Of a DNA stretch of 64,000 nucleotides, positions 7,929 through 16,217 are shown piece after piece. Position 1 is the first letter of the stretch, and each line of letters opens with the position of its first letter. Source of the DNA: Paenibacillus ihbetae (GTDB lineage: Bacteria; Bacillota; Bacilli; Paenibacillales; Paenibacillaceae); the NCBI RefSeq assembly GCF_002741055.1, contig NZ_CP016809.1, positions 1 to 64,000 of the forward strand, given 5' to 3'. The translations under genes and the position numbers were made by a program. The notes beneath the pieces are model-generated. The model ran no database searches and was not told where the DNA came from. It saw only the letters and a list, made by a program, of their open reading frames with translations.

Positions 7929-9914
7929 ATGAGAATGGGTGTGGATTACTATCCGGAGCATTGGGACCGCTCTATGTGGGAAGAAGATGCTAAGCTCATG
8001 CAAGAGACAGGCGTAAGTTTGATTCGGGTAGCCGAATTCGCCTGGTCACGACTTGAACCGACTGAAGGCAACTATGATTTCACTTGGCTTGATGATGCAA
8101 TAGATACGTTTGCAACACATGGTATCCAAGTGGTCATCGGAACGCCGACCTGCACGCCGCCGAATTGGCTCGTGAATGCGTATCCCGATGTGCTACCACA
8201 AGACGAAAAGCTGCATCCACGTTATCCGGGAATTCGGGGGCACCGTTGTTATAACAGTCCTTCCATGAGACACTATTCGGCATTAATTGTGGAAAGGCTT
8301 GCTCTTCACTATGCGAATAATCCAGCTGTTATTGGTTGGCAGACTGATAATGAGTTTAGTCTGAATGAATGCAACTGCGAGCATTGCAATTCGCGGTTCC
8401 GGATGTGGCTTCAGGATAAGTATGATTCGATCGAATCCATCAACGCGGCGTGGGGTACCGTCGTGTGGAGCGGGGAGTACAGCGATTGGTCGCAAATAAC
8501 AACTCCGCTTGGGGGAACCAATCATAAGAACCCATCCTATGTATTGGATTACAAACGTTTCGAGACTGATTCCGTAGTCGAATTCCAACAGCTGCAATTG
8601 AACATTTTGAGGAAGCATTGTCCAAATCATTTTGTTACGCATAACATCTGGAGTTATCCGATGTCGCTGGATTATTACAAACTTTGCGAGAATCTAGATT
8701 TCGTTTCTCTCGACTATTACCCGAGCACAAGTCCGGAGAAAGCGGAGTCGAGCGGATACAGCGGAGCACTTACATTGGATTTAGCCCGTGGAATTAAACG
8801 GCAGAATTTCTGGATCATGGAGACAATTAGTGGCCCGCCGGGGTGCTGGATGCCGATGTGGCGTACGCCTCATCCTGGATTTATCCGTGCCTTTGCTTGG
8901 CAGAGCATCGCACGTGGCGCAGGTACACTCGTACACTTCCGTTGGCGAAGCGCTCCATCTGGAGCAGAGCAATTCTGGCACGGGCTTATCGATCACAGTA
9001 ACGTGCCCGGCAGGAGATTCGAGGAATACCGCGGGTTGTGCGATGAAGTCCGGAAGCTTGCTCCGCTGTTGGAAGGGACGGAAGTGCAGGGCGAAGTGGC
9101 CATTCTTCATTCGCACGATCAATATAACGCGTTTCAGATTCAACACCAGGTAGAAGGTATGGATTATTTCGATAATCTGAAAACGATCCATCGTGCCTTC
9201 ACTAAGCTCGGCATCATGACGGATGTACTAAACGAGACAGATGATCTGAGCGGATATAAGTTAATTGTGGCTCCTTCGCTCTTCCTGCTCGACCCAGAGA
9301 TTGCGTCTCGTTTAGAGACTTGCGTCAAGAACGGAGCTACGCTGGTATTGATGCCTCGAACGGGCGTGAAGAACCAGAATAACGTATGCTGGATCCAACC
9401 GTTGCCCGGACCGCTTTCCAATGCGGCGGGGGTCACTGTAGCTGAGTATGACCCGATAGGGAGGGATGTACACAACATCCGCTGGCAGAATAAAGCTTAC
9501 TCCTGCAGCCAATGGTGCGATATCCTATCACCTAAAGGTGCTGAGGCAGTGGCATGGTATGAAGACGATTTCTTCGCAGGTGAGACAGCCGCGACTGTTC
9601 ATAAATTTGGCGAGGGCAAGGTTTACTATTTGGGAACGGTTCCCGAGGAGGCATTCTATTTGGACTTCTTTCGGGATGTAGCAGATAATTCGGGCCTGCA
9701 CTTTATCCCTGACTTGCCAGAAGGTATTCAGATTTCGACACGTGTGAAAGGGTCTACGAGATATTTGTTCCTAATGAATCTTACGCGTAAGCAACAGACC
9801 ATGCTGCTTGATGGTACGTTTCGAAGTCTTCTCGGCAGTAGAGAGATCGGCCCAGCACTAACGATGGCTCCTTATGCGGTCGAAATCGTAGAACTTCCCC
9901 AGAAAAATGTATAG
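7929..9914 (+). CDS. Beta-galactosidase, glycoside hydrolase family 42
   Basis: A 661-aa intracellular enzyme that releases terminal beta-galactose. The ATG at 7929 is chosen because GGAGG at 7916-7920 sits 8 bases before it; the GTG at 7914 overlaps that site. The TIM barrel begins MGVDYYPEHWD. The acid/base Glu142 is in WQTDNEFSLN and the nucleophile Glu298 in FWIMETISGPPG. The GH42 zinc-site cysteines are present: Cys107 (GHRCYN) and Cys148/150/153 (NECNCEHCN). A trimerisation (GATase-like) domain from about 390 and a small C-terminal beta domain complete the normal length. It is controlled most likely by the divergent AraC gene. No signal peptide or transporter is nearby. Confidence 0.95.
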   Translation: MRMGVDYYPEHWDRSMWEEDAKLMQETGVSLIRVAEFAWSRLEPTEGNYDFTWLDDAIDTFATHGIQVVIGTPTCTPPNWLVNAYPDVLPQDEKLHPRYPGIRGHRCYNSPSMRHYSALIVERLALHYANNPAVIGWQTDNEFSLNECNCEHCNSRFRMWLQDKYDSIESINAAWGTVVWSGEYSDWSQITTPLGGTNHKNPSYVLDYKRFETDSVVEFQQLQLNILRKHCPNHFVTHNIWSYPMSLDYYKLCENLDFVSLDYYPSTSPEKAESSGYSGALTLDLARGIKRQNFWIMETISGPPGCWMPMWRTPHPGFIRAFAWQSIARGAGTLVHFRWRSAPSGAEQFWHGLIDHSNVPGRRFEEYRGLCDEVRKLAPLLEGTEVQGEVAILHSHDQYNAFQIQHQVEGMDYFDNLKTIHRAFTKLGIMTDVLNETDDLSGYKLIVAPSLFLLDPEIASRLETCVKNGATLVLMPRTGVKNQNNVCWIQPLPGPLSNAAGVTVAEYDPIGRDVHNIRWQNKAYSCSQWCDILSPKGAEAVAWYEDDFFAGETAATVHKFGEGKVYYLGTVPEEAFYLDFFRDVADNSGLHFIPDLPEGIQISTRVKGSTRYLFLMNLTRKQQTMLLDGTFRSLLGSREIGPALTMAPYAVEIVELPQKNV

Positions 9915-10079
9915 CTAAAACGAAAGATAACATCGGGGCAAAGGAGTATGTTAGATATGATGGCACTCCTGCCATGTAGATCAAATTTTTTCACGAAGGT
10001 CCTCAACAGTTGCATATTAACACCGAAAAAAACCGCTATAAATTAAGATTTAAAAGGAGTTTGAAGTTAGTTAACAAGT

Positions 10080-10160
10080 AGGCAGCCGTTATCGAGATCG
10101 GCTGCCTTTGTTAAACTAACGGGCAGATTAGCGTTGAACTGAGCGGTTAGCCTGAAAGGC
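10080..10160. repeat. Dispersed intergenic repeat, copy 4, with terminator hairpin
   Basis: AGGCAGCCG (10080-10088) pairs with CGGCTGCCT (10099-10107) followed by TTTGTT, and then TTAAACTAACGGGCAG. The hairpin is a plausible terminator. The same hairpin-then-motif order is at 11449. Confidence 0.65.
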
Positions 10161-10522
10161 ACTTTCCAGGTGTTGACATAGAAATTCATCATGTGTTAGC
10201 ATTGCAATAATTGATAAGAGCGGAGGGGTTACGTGTGTTAAACTAATTCTTCGATATTCCTTGCACAAATGAATTTAAATAGTGGTTTAAGGCTATTTGT
10301 TTTGCGTGCATCGTGATCGAAGATTGGTTTACCTTCCACGGTAACCTAGTTTAGTACTATGCGATTGGAGACAGGGGTAACTCTAAGCTCATGTTCGTAT
10401 AGACTGGATTTAAGAAAATGTAATGAACCCTTTTGATCTATCCGGTGAGGGGACTGCGAGTCTATCATAGGGTAATCATCTAATTACGTTCATTTTCAAT
10501 TTCTTTATTCGATTACTGCATG

Positions 10523-10550
10523 CACAGGCCGATAGCCTGTGTTTTTTTTA
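10523..10550 (+). terminator. Rho-independent terminator
   Basis: CACAGGC (10523-10529), loop CGATA, GCCTGTG (10535-10541), then a run of T. It lies just upstream of the alpha/beta hydrolase gene, so it would isolate or attenuate transcription entering that gene. Confidence 0.75.
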
Positions 10551-10578
10551 TTTCTACGTTAATATTGGAGGAATTTAC

Positions 10579-11430
10579 ATGAACGAACGATTAATAAAAG
10601 TAAATGGGATTGAAATATGTACCGACAGTTTCGGACTACAAGGTAACCCGGCAATATTACTGATTATGGGTGCCCAATCCTCAATGATTTGGTGGGAAGA
10701 AGAATTTTGCCGGCGCCTGGCAGATACAGGACGATTTGTCATTCGTTATGATAACCGCGATGTAGGACGTTCAACAACTTACGAACCTGGTCAACCGGGC
10801 TATACTTTCGAAGATATGGCAGATGATGCTGTTCGAGTATTGGATGCTTATAAAATTCAGCAGGCACACATCGTAGGCTTGTCCATGGGTGGTATGCTGA
10901 CTCAAATGATAGCTCTGCGGCATCCAGAAAGAGTTTTAACCATTACCCTCTTATCAACGTCCAATTTTGCTCCGGATCTCCCCCCGATGGAGGAAAGGAT
11001 TATGGATTTTTTCTCGAATGTGGGGGCAATAGATTGGAATAATGAACAATCGGTAGTCGAATTTGCAATAGATAGATCAAGAATCCTAGTGGGTTCAAAG
11101 CATCCTCTTGATGAGAAAAAAGTTTATCATTTGGCACAAGAAGAAATAAAAAGAAGCAAAAATATTGCCAGCATCCATAATCATGGCATGCTCACAGGTG
11201 GAGAATCCTATTTGTCTAGGACGGGTGAAATAAACGTGCCCGCTTTGGTTATACATGGCACTGAAGATCCGATTATCCCTTATGAACATGGAAAAAATCT
11301 TGCTAAAGAAATTCCAGGTGCGGTTTTATTGACATTGGAAGGTACTGGACATGAGCTTCACTATGGCGACTGGGATATAATAATCGATTCTATTTCAAAT
11401 CACACTGCGATACCAAATCAGTTCAGCTAA
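10579..11430 (+). CDS. Alpha/beta hydrolase
   Basis: A 283-aa cytosolic serine hydrolase. The catalytic triad is visible: Ser102 in the nucleophile elbow GLSMGG, Asp230 in HGTEDPIIP and His258 in GTGHELH. The oxyanion region is LLIMGAQSSMIWW and the RYDNRDVGRS segment is typical of the RdmC/aclacinomycin-methylesterase-like and epoxide-hydrolase-like branch. GGAGG ahead of the ATG is well placed. It is a single-gene unit between the terminators at 10523 and 11449. The substrate is unknown. Confidence 0.88.
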   Translation: MNERLIKVNGIEICTDSFGLQGNPAILLIMGAQSSMIWWEEEFCRRLADTGRFVIRYDNRDVGRSTTYEPGQPGYTFEDMADDAVRVLDAYKIQQAHIVGLSMGGMLTQMIALRHPERVLTITLLSTSNFAPDLPPMEERIMDFFSNVGAIDWNNEQSVVEFAIDRSRILVGSKHPLDEKKVYHLAQEEIKRSKNIASIHNHGMLTGGESYLSRTGEINVPALVIHGTEDPIIPYEHGKNLAKEIPGAVLLTLEGTGHELHYGDWDIIIDSISNHTAIPNQFS

Positions 11431-11448
11431 CGATCAATAATCGACACG

Positions 11449-11515
11449 AAGGCAGCCTGCCCGAACGTTCGGCTGCCTTTTCCAAGCTAATTGAACAAAC
11501 AGGATTGTTTTACGG
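11449..11515 (+). terminator. Terminator hairpin within repeat copy 5
   Basis: AAGGCAGCC (11449-11457) pairs with GGCTGCCTT (11471-11479), followed by TTCC. Then comes CCAAGCTAATTGAACAAACA with GGATTGTTTTA, a degenerate version of the ACTAACGGGCAGGAT module. It ends the alpha/beta hydrolase transcript. Confidence 0.65.
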
Positions 11516-11550
11516 TCTAAAGTAAGTCATATCAGGGAGGAATATTTTTA

Positions 11551-12342
11551 ATGTCAAACCATGAAAATGAAGTAATACTAACAGGAGGGAATGTCTCTAA
11601 AGTGTATCGTTCGGGAGATACTGTACGACGCGAATCAAAACCAGATAGTTACAAAATTCATAAGCTATTAAAGCATTTGGAGAACAAAGGTTTCAGTTAT
11701 GCACCTAAATTTTTAGGTATCGATGAAAAAGGAAGAGAGATATTATCATTTATTGAAGGAGAAGCTGGTATTTATCCTTTAAAGGAATACATGTGGTCTG
11801 ATGATGTCTTAATAGAAATAGCGAAAATGCTCAGGTTTTATCATGATTCTGTGAGTGATTTTTCATTTGATGAGAGCTGGAAATCGATAGATAATACCCC
11901 TCTACAGTTTGAAGTATTGTGCCATAATGATTTTGCAATATACAACATTGTTTTTAATCAAGAAAGACCAATAGGTATTATTGATTTTGATGTTGCTGGA
12001 CCTGGTCCAAGACTTTGGGACATAGCATATACGCTTTATACTTGCGTCCCTTTAAGCAGATGTTATCTTTCCGAAACAGGTGAAATTATTTACTATAATT
12101 CATTACAGCATGCTAACCGTATAAAACGAAGAGTTGAATTGTTTTTTGAATCGTACGGTGAAGGAAAGGAAGAAGATTACTTGGAAATGGTTTTGCTACG
12201 ATTAGAAGGGTTATGTAAAACAATCATAAGGAAAGGCAGTGAAGGTGACATCGCTTTTCAAAAGATGATGGATGAGGGGCATCTTGAACATTATCAAAAC
12301 GATATTAAATTCATTCGAGAACATGGAAAAGAGTGGATTTAA
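11551..12342 (+). CDS. APH family phosphotransferase
   Basis: A 263-aa kinase-fold protein. HNDFAIYNIV (125-134) is the catalytic loop with Asn in place of Gly after His, and IDFDVAGPGPRLWDIAY (144-160) contains the metal-binding Asp. The GGNVSKVYRSGDTVRR start is typical of small phosphotransferases often annotated as aminoglycoside or trifolitoxin-immunity-type proteins. GGGAGG precedes the ATG. The gene is strikingly AT-rich compared with the kinase at 1730, suggesting a different origin. Substrate unknown; resistance is not shown. Confidence 0.82.
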   Translation: MSNHENEVILTGGNVSKVYRSGDTVRRESKPDSYKIHKLLKHLENKGFSYAPKFLGIDEKGREILSFIEGEAGIYPLKEYMWSDDVLIEIAKMLRFYHDSVSDFSFDESWKSIDNTPLQFEVLCHNDFAIYNIVFNQERPIGIIDFDVAGPGPRLWDIAYTLYTCVPLSRCYLSETGEIIYYNSLQHANRIKRRVELFFESYGEGKEEDYLEMVLLRLEGLCKTIIRKGSEGDIAFQKMMDEGHLEHYQNDIKFIREHGKEWI

Positions 12343-12351
12343 GGTTAGCTT

Positions 12352-12513
12352 ATGCTCAACTAACGGGAAACGATAGCTCACTAAAGATAAAACTGCAGCC
12401 GACCAGTTGATCGACTGCAGTTTCTTACCAATTATCGAGGGATACGAACATAGTCCCATTGAAAGCCGCTAATTTAGCGGCTTTTTTGTTTTATCGGCAT
12501 AAGTTCTTACTGC
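12352..12513. repeat. Dispersed intergenic repeat, copy 6, with terminator
   Basis: CTCAACTAACGGGAAACGAT is followed by a hairpin (ACTGCAG ... CTGCAGT), then ATCGAGGGATACGAACATAG and a strong terminator: AAAGCCGCTAA (12462-12472) with TTAGCGGCTTT (12474-12484) and further T. The end matches TTATCGG...AAGTTCTT, as in copies 7 and 10. Confidence 0.7.
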
Positions 12514-12538
12514 TGTTTATTTCTGTTTACGAGGATAG

Positions 12539-12706
12539 GTGTCTGCAAATAAATTATATCAATCAGAAGTTGTCTACAAAGCAATATGTGATTCTAAAAT
12601 TGTTGCGGAACTAGCCGTTGCATCCCGAAAGACGAATATAAACCCAGAATTACAAGAGTTTTTGAAAATAGCGAAAGGCAAGGCGATGAACACATTTACA
12701 AAGTGA
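12539..12706 (+). CDS. Possible 55-residue small ORF, unknown
   Basis: A GTG-started frame, MSANKLYQSEVVYKAICDSK continuing to a TGA at 12706, follows a GAGG a few bases upstream. The sequence looks protein-like rather than random but I do not recognise it. It may be the tail of a lost gene. It has no partner and lies between a repeat copy and a permease stub. Confidence 0.3.
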   Translation: MSANKLYQSEVVYKAICDSKIVAELAVASRKTNINPELQEFLKIAKGKAMNTFTK

Positions 12707-12876
12707 CGAGAAAGTGACAAAACTGTTAGTTTGAACGAAAGGTTTGTAAGAAAGTTCGATGGTTTCCTCCTTTTTTTTAAATTATATTGAAAATGAAGAA
12801 AGAAGAAGGAAATGTCCTACTCATGGTGATACCTATTTTTATGAAAAAGTAAAAAAAGCGGGGGAGCGGACGGAAG

Positions 12877-13002
12877 ATGACATTTTCTCAGCTCGCGTTT
12901 AAAAACGTTAGTCGAAATATACGTACGTATGCCGCATATTTTTTAAGTGAAAACGTCATGTTAGAGAAAAAACAGTACATTCACATAGTAAGAAGTAGTT
13001 AA
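12877..13002 (+). pseudogene. BceB/FtsX-type ABC permease, N-terminal stub
   Basis: After GGGGGAG the ATG opens MTFSQLAFKNVSRNIRTYAA then YFLSENVM, closely resembling the start of BceB-type antimicrobial-peptide exporters (T-F-x-Q-L-A-x-K-N-V-x-x-N-x-R-x-Y-A-A-Y-F-L-S). After about 24 residues the similarity stops and the frame ends at 13002. The other roughly 600 residues of the permease are missing. It lies 200 bases before a bacitracin-type ABC exporter but is a different permease family. The rest of the 12707-13197 gap shows nothing clear. Confidence 0.6.
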
Positions 13003-13206
13003 GTCCCATTTAAACCTTTTTTCCCATCCTTGTTTTGTACGTTCCCTAAACCTAAAAATACATATACTGGGGATAATTTTGCGGGCTAGAACAAGAACCC
13101 TGTCACTAAGCCATTGAGAAATGAGCTCGTAGCTGATTTTTATTTCAGGCTGTTTTTAATGAATTCATGAAATGAGGCTACACTTATAATGTAAGGAGTG
13201 GGACAA

Positions 13207-14157
13207 TTGAAAACGGTACTATCGGTGCAACAACTAACGAAAGAAATCAAGGGCAAGTTGATTGTGCGAGACATATCGTTCGATGTGGTAGAGGGAGAGA
13301 TTATTGGACTGCTTGGTGCGAACGGAGCGGGCAAGACAACCACGATGAAGATGATAGTTGGTCTAAGCACAATAAGTGACGGGGACGTGCGGATTGCAGG
13401 CTACAGTATTAAGAGTCAGTTTTCTAAAGCACTCTCCAATGTAGGGGCAGTGATTGAAGCACCTGCATTCTATCCTTATTTGAGTGGGTACGAAAATTTA
13501 CGTCAATATCAGCGTTTGCACAAAAATGCGGATAAGGATTGGTTGCTGGAGGTAGCCAGTCTGACTGGGATAGAACATGCGCTTAAGCAGCGAGTAGGCA
13601 CGTACTCCATGGGAATGAAACAACGCTTGGGAATCGCACAAGCACTACTGCGAAAACCAAAGTTGCTTGTGTTAGATGAGCCGATGAATGCACTTGATCC
13701 TGCTGGTGTCCGTGAAACCCGGAACTATTTAAATAGAATTGCGGCAGATTTGGGCGTAGCAATTGTGATCTCCAGTCATCAACTGTCTGAGATTGAGCAG
13801 ATGGCACGCCGAGTGGTTATTATACAGAATGGCCGCTTAGTGAGAGAGCAGCGGATTGATGATGGGTTAAGTGATGGAAACTTCTGTATTACTCTTCACA
13901 TTGATAATATTGAGCTTACAAGCGAGGTTGTGGTTAACTTGTTTGGGGATGATCATCATGCATTGGATTATATGCAGACAGAGAAATTATCTAACGGTTT
14001 GCATACTATGACAGTAGCTATTGATGAAGGTCAAGTTCCAAAGCTGATTCGAGCATTGTGTGATGCCGGGGTGGAAGTTCATCGGGTGTTGCCGACACAT
14101 ACGAGTCTAGAGGATAAGTTTTTAGAATGGACAACTGCGCGCAGTGAGGTGAGTTAA
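13207..14157 (+). CDS. ABC transporter ATP-binding protein, bacitracin/lantibiotic-export type
   Basis: A 316-aa ATPase of the BcrA/DrrA class, which powers the membrane protein encoded next. Walker A is GANGAGKT (37-44), the signature is SMGMKQ (134-139), Walker B is LLVLDEP (153-159) and the switch His is in ISSHQLSE. TATAAT at 13185-13190 may be the -10. AAGGAG at 13193-13198 sits 8 bases before a TTG at 13207, which I take as the start; the GTG at 13198 overlaps that site. The stop is one base before the permease start, so the two are translationally coupled. It could confer immunity to a peptide antibiotic or export a lipid; no lantibiotic genes are nearby. Confidence 0.9.
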   Translation: MKTVLSVQQLTKEIKGKLIVRDISFDVVEGEIIGLLGANGAGKTTTMKMIVGLSTISDGDVRIAGYSIKSQFSKALSNVGAVIEAPAFYPYLSGYENLRQYQRLHKNADKDWLLEVASLTGIEHALKQRVGTYSMGMKQRLGIAQALLRKPKLLVLDEPMNALDPAGVRETRNYLNRIAADLGVAIVISSHQLSEIEQMARRVVIIQNGRLVREQRIDDGLSDGNFCITLHIDNIELTSEVVVNLFGDDHHALDYMQTEKLSNGLHTMTVAIDEGQVPKLIRALCDAGVEVHRVLPTHTSLEDKFLEWTTARSEVS

Positions 14158-14158
14158 G

Positions 14159-14899
14159 TTGTTATGGAATGAATGTTTGAAGATAGTGAATAAAAGAATT
14201 TTTATTCTTTCACACATTGGTTTTATTGTGATGACGGTACTGTTGTCTTGGTCGTACATCAGTAATCTCAAAGCTGATGTTACGGTGGCCCAAATGGTAG
14301 CTGCTTTGCTTGGCCTATCGGGAATGCTTGTTATTCTACCTTGGGCGATCGTTTTGTCACCTCTTATTTGGACGGATGAGTATCATTATGGTACTCTGAA
14401 ACAACTATTCCTGCATACGTCCTCGCGCTCACGGTTGTATGTTGCCAAAATTGCTGCGATGATCTTGCTCATCGTTACGGGTGTTGTTAGTATATTCATT
14501 GTTTCTTTGTTATTGAATCTTCTGATGGCTCCACAAAACATGCAATGGGGCGATATGACGGATGTTATATACTCTATCGGAGCACTCGTATTGCAATGCT
14601 GCCTTTATGCAAGTCTAGCATCCTTGATTGGTGTGTGGACGAGATCAGCTGCTATCGCAGTAGGCGGGAGTTTAGTGCTATACTTTCTTCAAATAATTTT
14701 TGGAAGTAGTCTCTTATCTACATCATGGACTCACATTCTATTCATTCATCATGATGATTTAAGTGTCTATTGGAGCACATCACAATATAAATCGGAATTA
14801 GTTGGTTTACCTATGTCGTTAGCGATAGATATCTCCTATATTTTGTTTTTCTTTGCAATTGGATTATGGTTGTTCGTCAAAGAGAGAGGAGCAGGCTAA
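14159..14899 (+). CDS. ABC-2 type permease, partner of the upstream ATPase
   Basis: A 246-aa integral membrane protein with six predicted helices (for example FILSHIGFIVMTVLLSW, MLVILPWAIVLSPLIW, VAKIAAMILLIVTGVVSIFI and a C-terminal IDISYILFFFAIGLWLF). The WTDEYHYGTLKQLFLHTSSR segment after helix 2 is the conserved cytoplasmic motif of BcrB-like ABC-2 permeases. It starts at a TTG at 14159, directly after the ATPase stop. Together the two genes form a complete half-size exporter. Confidence 0.88.
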   Translation: MLWNECLKIVNKRIFILSHIGFIVMTVLLSWSYISNLKADVTVAQMVAALLGLSGMLVILPWAIVLSPLIWTDEYHYGTLKQLFLHTSSRSRLYVAKIAAMILLIVTGVVSIFIVSLLLNLLMAPQNMQWGDMTDVIYSIGALVLQCCLYASLASLIGVWTRSAAIAVGGSLVLYFLQIIFGSSLLSTSWTHILFIHHDDLSVYWSTSQYKSELVGLPMSLAIDISYILFFFAIGLWLFVKERGAG

Positions 14900-15249
14900 A
14901 CATAACACGGAGCTAAGAATGAGCAAAATAGGATACAGTTATGTCGCTTATGCCGATATTCGGGATAACGGTATGGAAGACGAAAACAATGAATGTGAAA
15001 CTGAAAGTAGCCAATAATGATAAGTGACAATTGATTACGCTAGTCCAATAAACCAGCAACAGTCTAGGACTTTATTTTTCTGTGAAAATAAAAATGCTTG
15101 GGTCACCCAGTTATTATTTTTGATCAGGCTGGGAAACCTTATAAACAAGCTAAAAAAGCCAATAAGAAAACTAAGCTACCACCACCTGTTGGAGGGTATC
15201 TTTGTATAAATCTATTTGCTTTTGGTTATATTAATTAACTTGCATTTCT

Positions 15250-15336
15250 TAAAATGGCTCCTTGTTGATGAGCATGGAGTAAATAATCCGAAGCATTCGA
15301 TGCGATAAAGCTACGAGTGCTTTTTTCTTTTGCAGC
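15250..15336 (-). pseudogene. IS110-family transposase, C-terminal remnant
   Basis: Minus-strand translation gives LQKKKALVALSHRMLRIIYS followed by MLINKEPF and a stop. This is the typical ending of IS110/IS1111 transposases (K-K-A-x-V-A-x-x-R-x-L-x-x-I-x-Y-x-M-L-x-x-x-x-P-F). Only about 28 codons remain. Confidence 0.6.
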
Positions 15337-15566
15337 TATTGACCAGTTTTTCGTTGCTAACCAGCGATTCCTACACCTTGAAACAGCTCATGCAGCTTCG
15401 CACAGTGCTGATTTAATATGGGGATTTCCCTTTACAGTCCTAATCAGAAGCCAGCGCATCTGGTTCTAGAGGAGTTGTACGAGCGCTGAACAAAATAATG
15501 AAGAAGTGAAGCAGTTGATCAAAAAGTTGGAACAAGATATGAGTTGGAAACGCAGGGAGGTCGTTC

Positions 15567-15705
15567 CTTGTCGAGGGACAAGAACATGGTCCCATTGAAA
15601 GTCGCTATTTGAGCGGCTTTTTTATGTTATCGGTACAAGTTCTTGTCACGAGCCAAGGACAAGAACTTGTACGATTGCCGTAAAGGACAAGATATTGCGT
15701 GGAGC
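15567..15705. repeat. Dispersed intergenic repeat, copy 7, with terminator and long hairpin
   Basis: CTTGTCGAGGGACAAGAACA is followed by a terminator-like stem (AAAGTCGCTA ... GAGCGGCTTTTTT, 15598-15623). Then comes a perfect 15-bp hairpin, GTACAAGTTCTTGTC (15633-15647) with GACAAGAACTTGTAC (15658-15672), and CGATTGCCGTAAAGGACAA. The same modules and order are in copy 10. Confidence 0.75.
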
Positions 15706-15817
15706 TCGAAGAAACATGCTTTCCCTGCCAAACATAAATAGAAACGCGCTATATTGGTCTTTCAGTTGAATTGGCGACGGCATTATTTTCTCTTTACACC
15801 GCAGCGATTAGGTGGTA

Positions 15818-15855
15818 TCATCATTTCTATAATTCCAAAAGTATAGAAATGATGA
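15818..15855. promoter_or_regulatory. ArsR-family operator 1, upstream of the arsR-like gene
   Basis: TCATCATTTCTATA (15818-15831) and TATAGAAATGATGA (15842-15855) form a perfect 14-bp inverted repeat with a 10-base spacer, 21 bases before the regulator start. The core TTTCTATA-N10-TATAGAAA recurs before the next two genes. Confidence 0.8.
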
Positions 15856-15876
15856 TGGGAAGGAGAATATAAATAA

Positions 15877-16158
15877 ATGGACCATGTTGATCACGAACTG
15901 GTGCAAGCTGTTAAAGTATACAAGGCTCTAGGTGAACCTACACGATTAAAAATTGCATTAATGCTGGTAAATGAAAGCAATCAGTGTGTTACTGCGATTA
16001 GTGAAAAGCTTGAAAACGTGGCTGGCTCAACATTATCTCATCACCTTAAGCAACTGACGGATTCGGGCTTAATCCAGTCGCAAAAGAGCGGTTCATTTAT
16101 TCACTACAGTGTTAATCAAGAAGTGGCAAAGAAATTTGCGCCATATTTACTGGCGTAA
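15877..16158 (+). CDS. ArsR family transcriptional repressor
   Basis: A 93-aa winged-helix dimer. The N-terminal helix is VKVYKALGEPTRLKIALMLV; the recognition helix is in GSTLSHHLKQLTDSGLIQSQ and the wing in KSGSFIHYSVNQEVAKK. The metal-binding ELCVCDL motif of true ArsR is absent, and the only Cys is in NQCVTAISEK. That single Cys near the DNA-binding helices could be a redox or electrophile sensor (inference). AAGGAG precedes the ATG. The three operators that share spacing and core indicate that it controls itself and the two genes downstream. Confidence 0.9.
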   Translation: MDHVDHELVQAVKVYKALGEPTRLKIALMLVNESNQCVTAISEKLENVAGSTLSHHLKQLTDSGLIQSQKSGSFIHYSVNQEVAKKFAPYLLA

Positions 16159-16173
16159 ATTTTTTGATAATCA

Positions 16174-16199
16174 TTTCTATACATTTAGAAATATAGAAA
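16174..16199. promoter_or_regulatory. ArsR-family operator 2, upstream of the LLM oxidoreductase
   Basis: TTTCTATA (16174-16181) and TATAGAAA (16192-16199) with the same 10-base spacer as operator 1, 18 bases before the next start codon. Confidence 0.75.
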
Positions 16200-16217
16200 C
16201 GAAAGGAGCGAGCAAAT

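Larger units (their letters stand above)
9915..10578. other. Intergenic region, no intact gene
   Basis: Holds repeat copy 4 (10080-10160) and a strong terminator-like hairpin at 10523-10550. A TTGACA at about 10175 has no convincing -10 at the right distance. The remaining sequence has stops in all frames and shows nothing I recognise. Confidence 0.5.
14900..15876. other. Intergenic region of about 1 kb with remnants only
   Basis: Contains an IS110-type transposase tail (15250-15336), repeat copy 7 (15567-15705) and the ArsR operator (15818-15855). Short open stretches (for example MSKIGYSYVAYADIRDNGME from about 14920, and AEQNNEEVKQLIKKLEQDMS near 15490) look like gene scraps that I cannot name. 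Confidence 0.5.
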
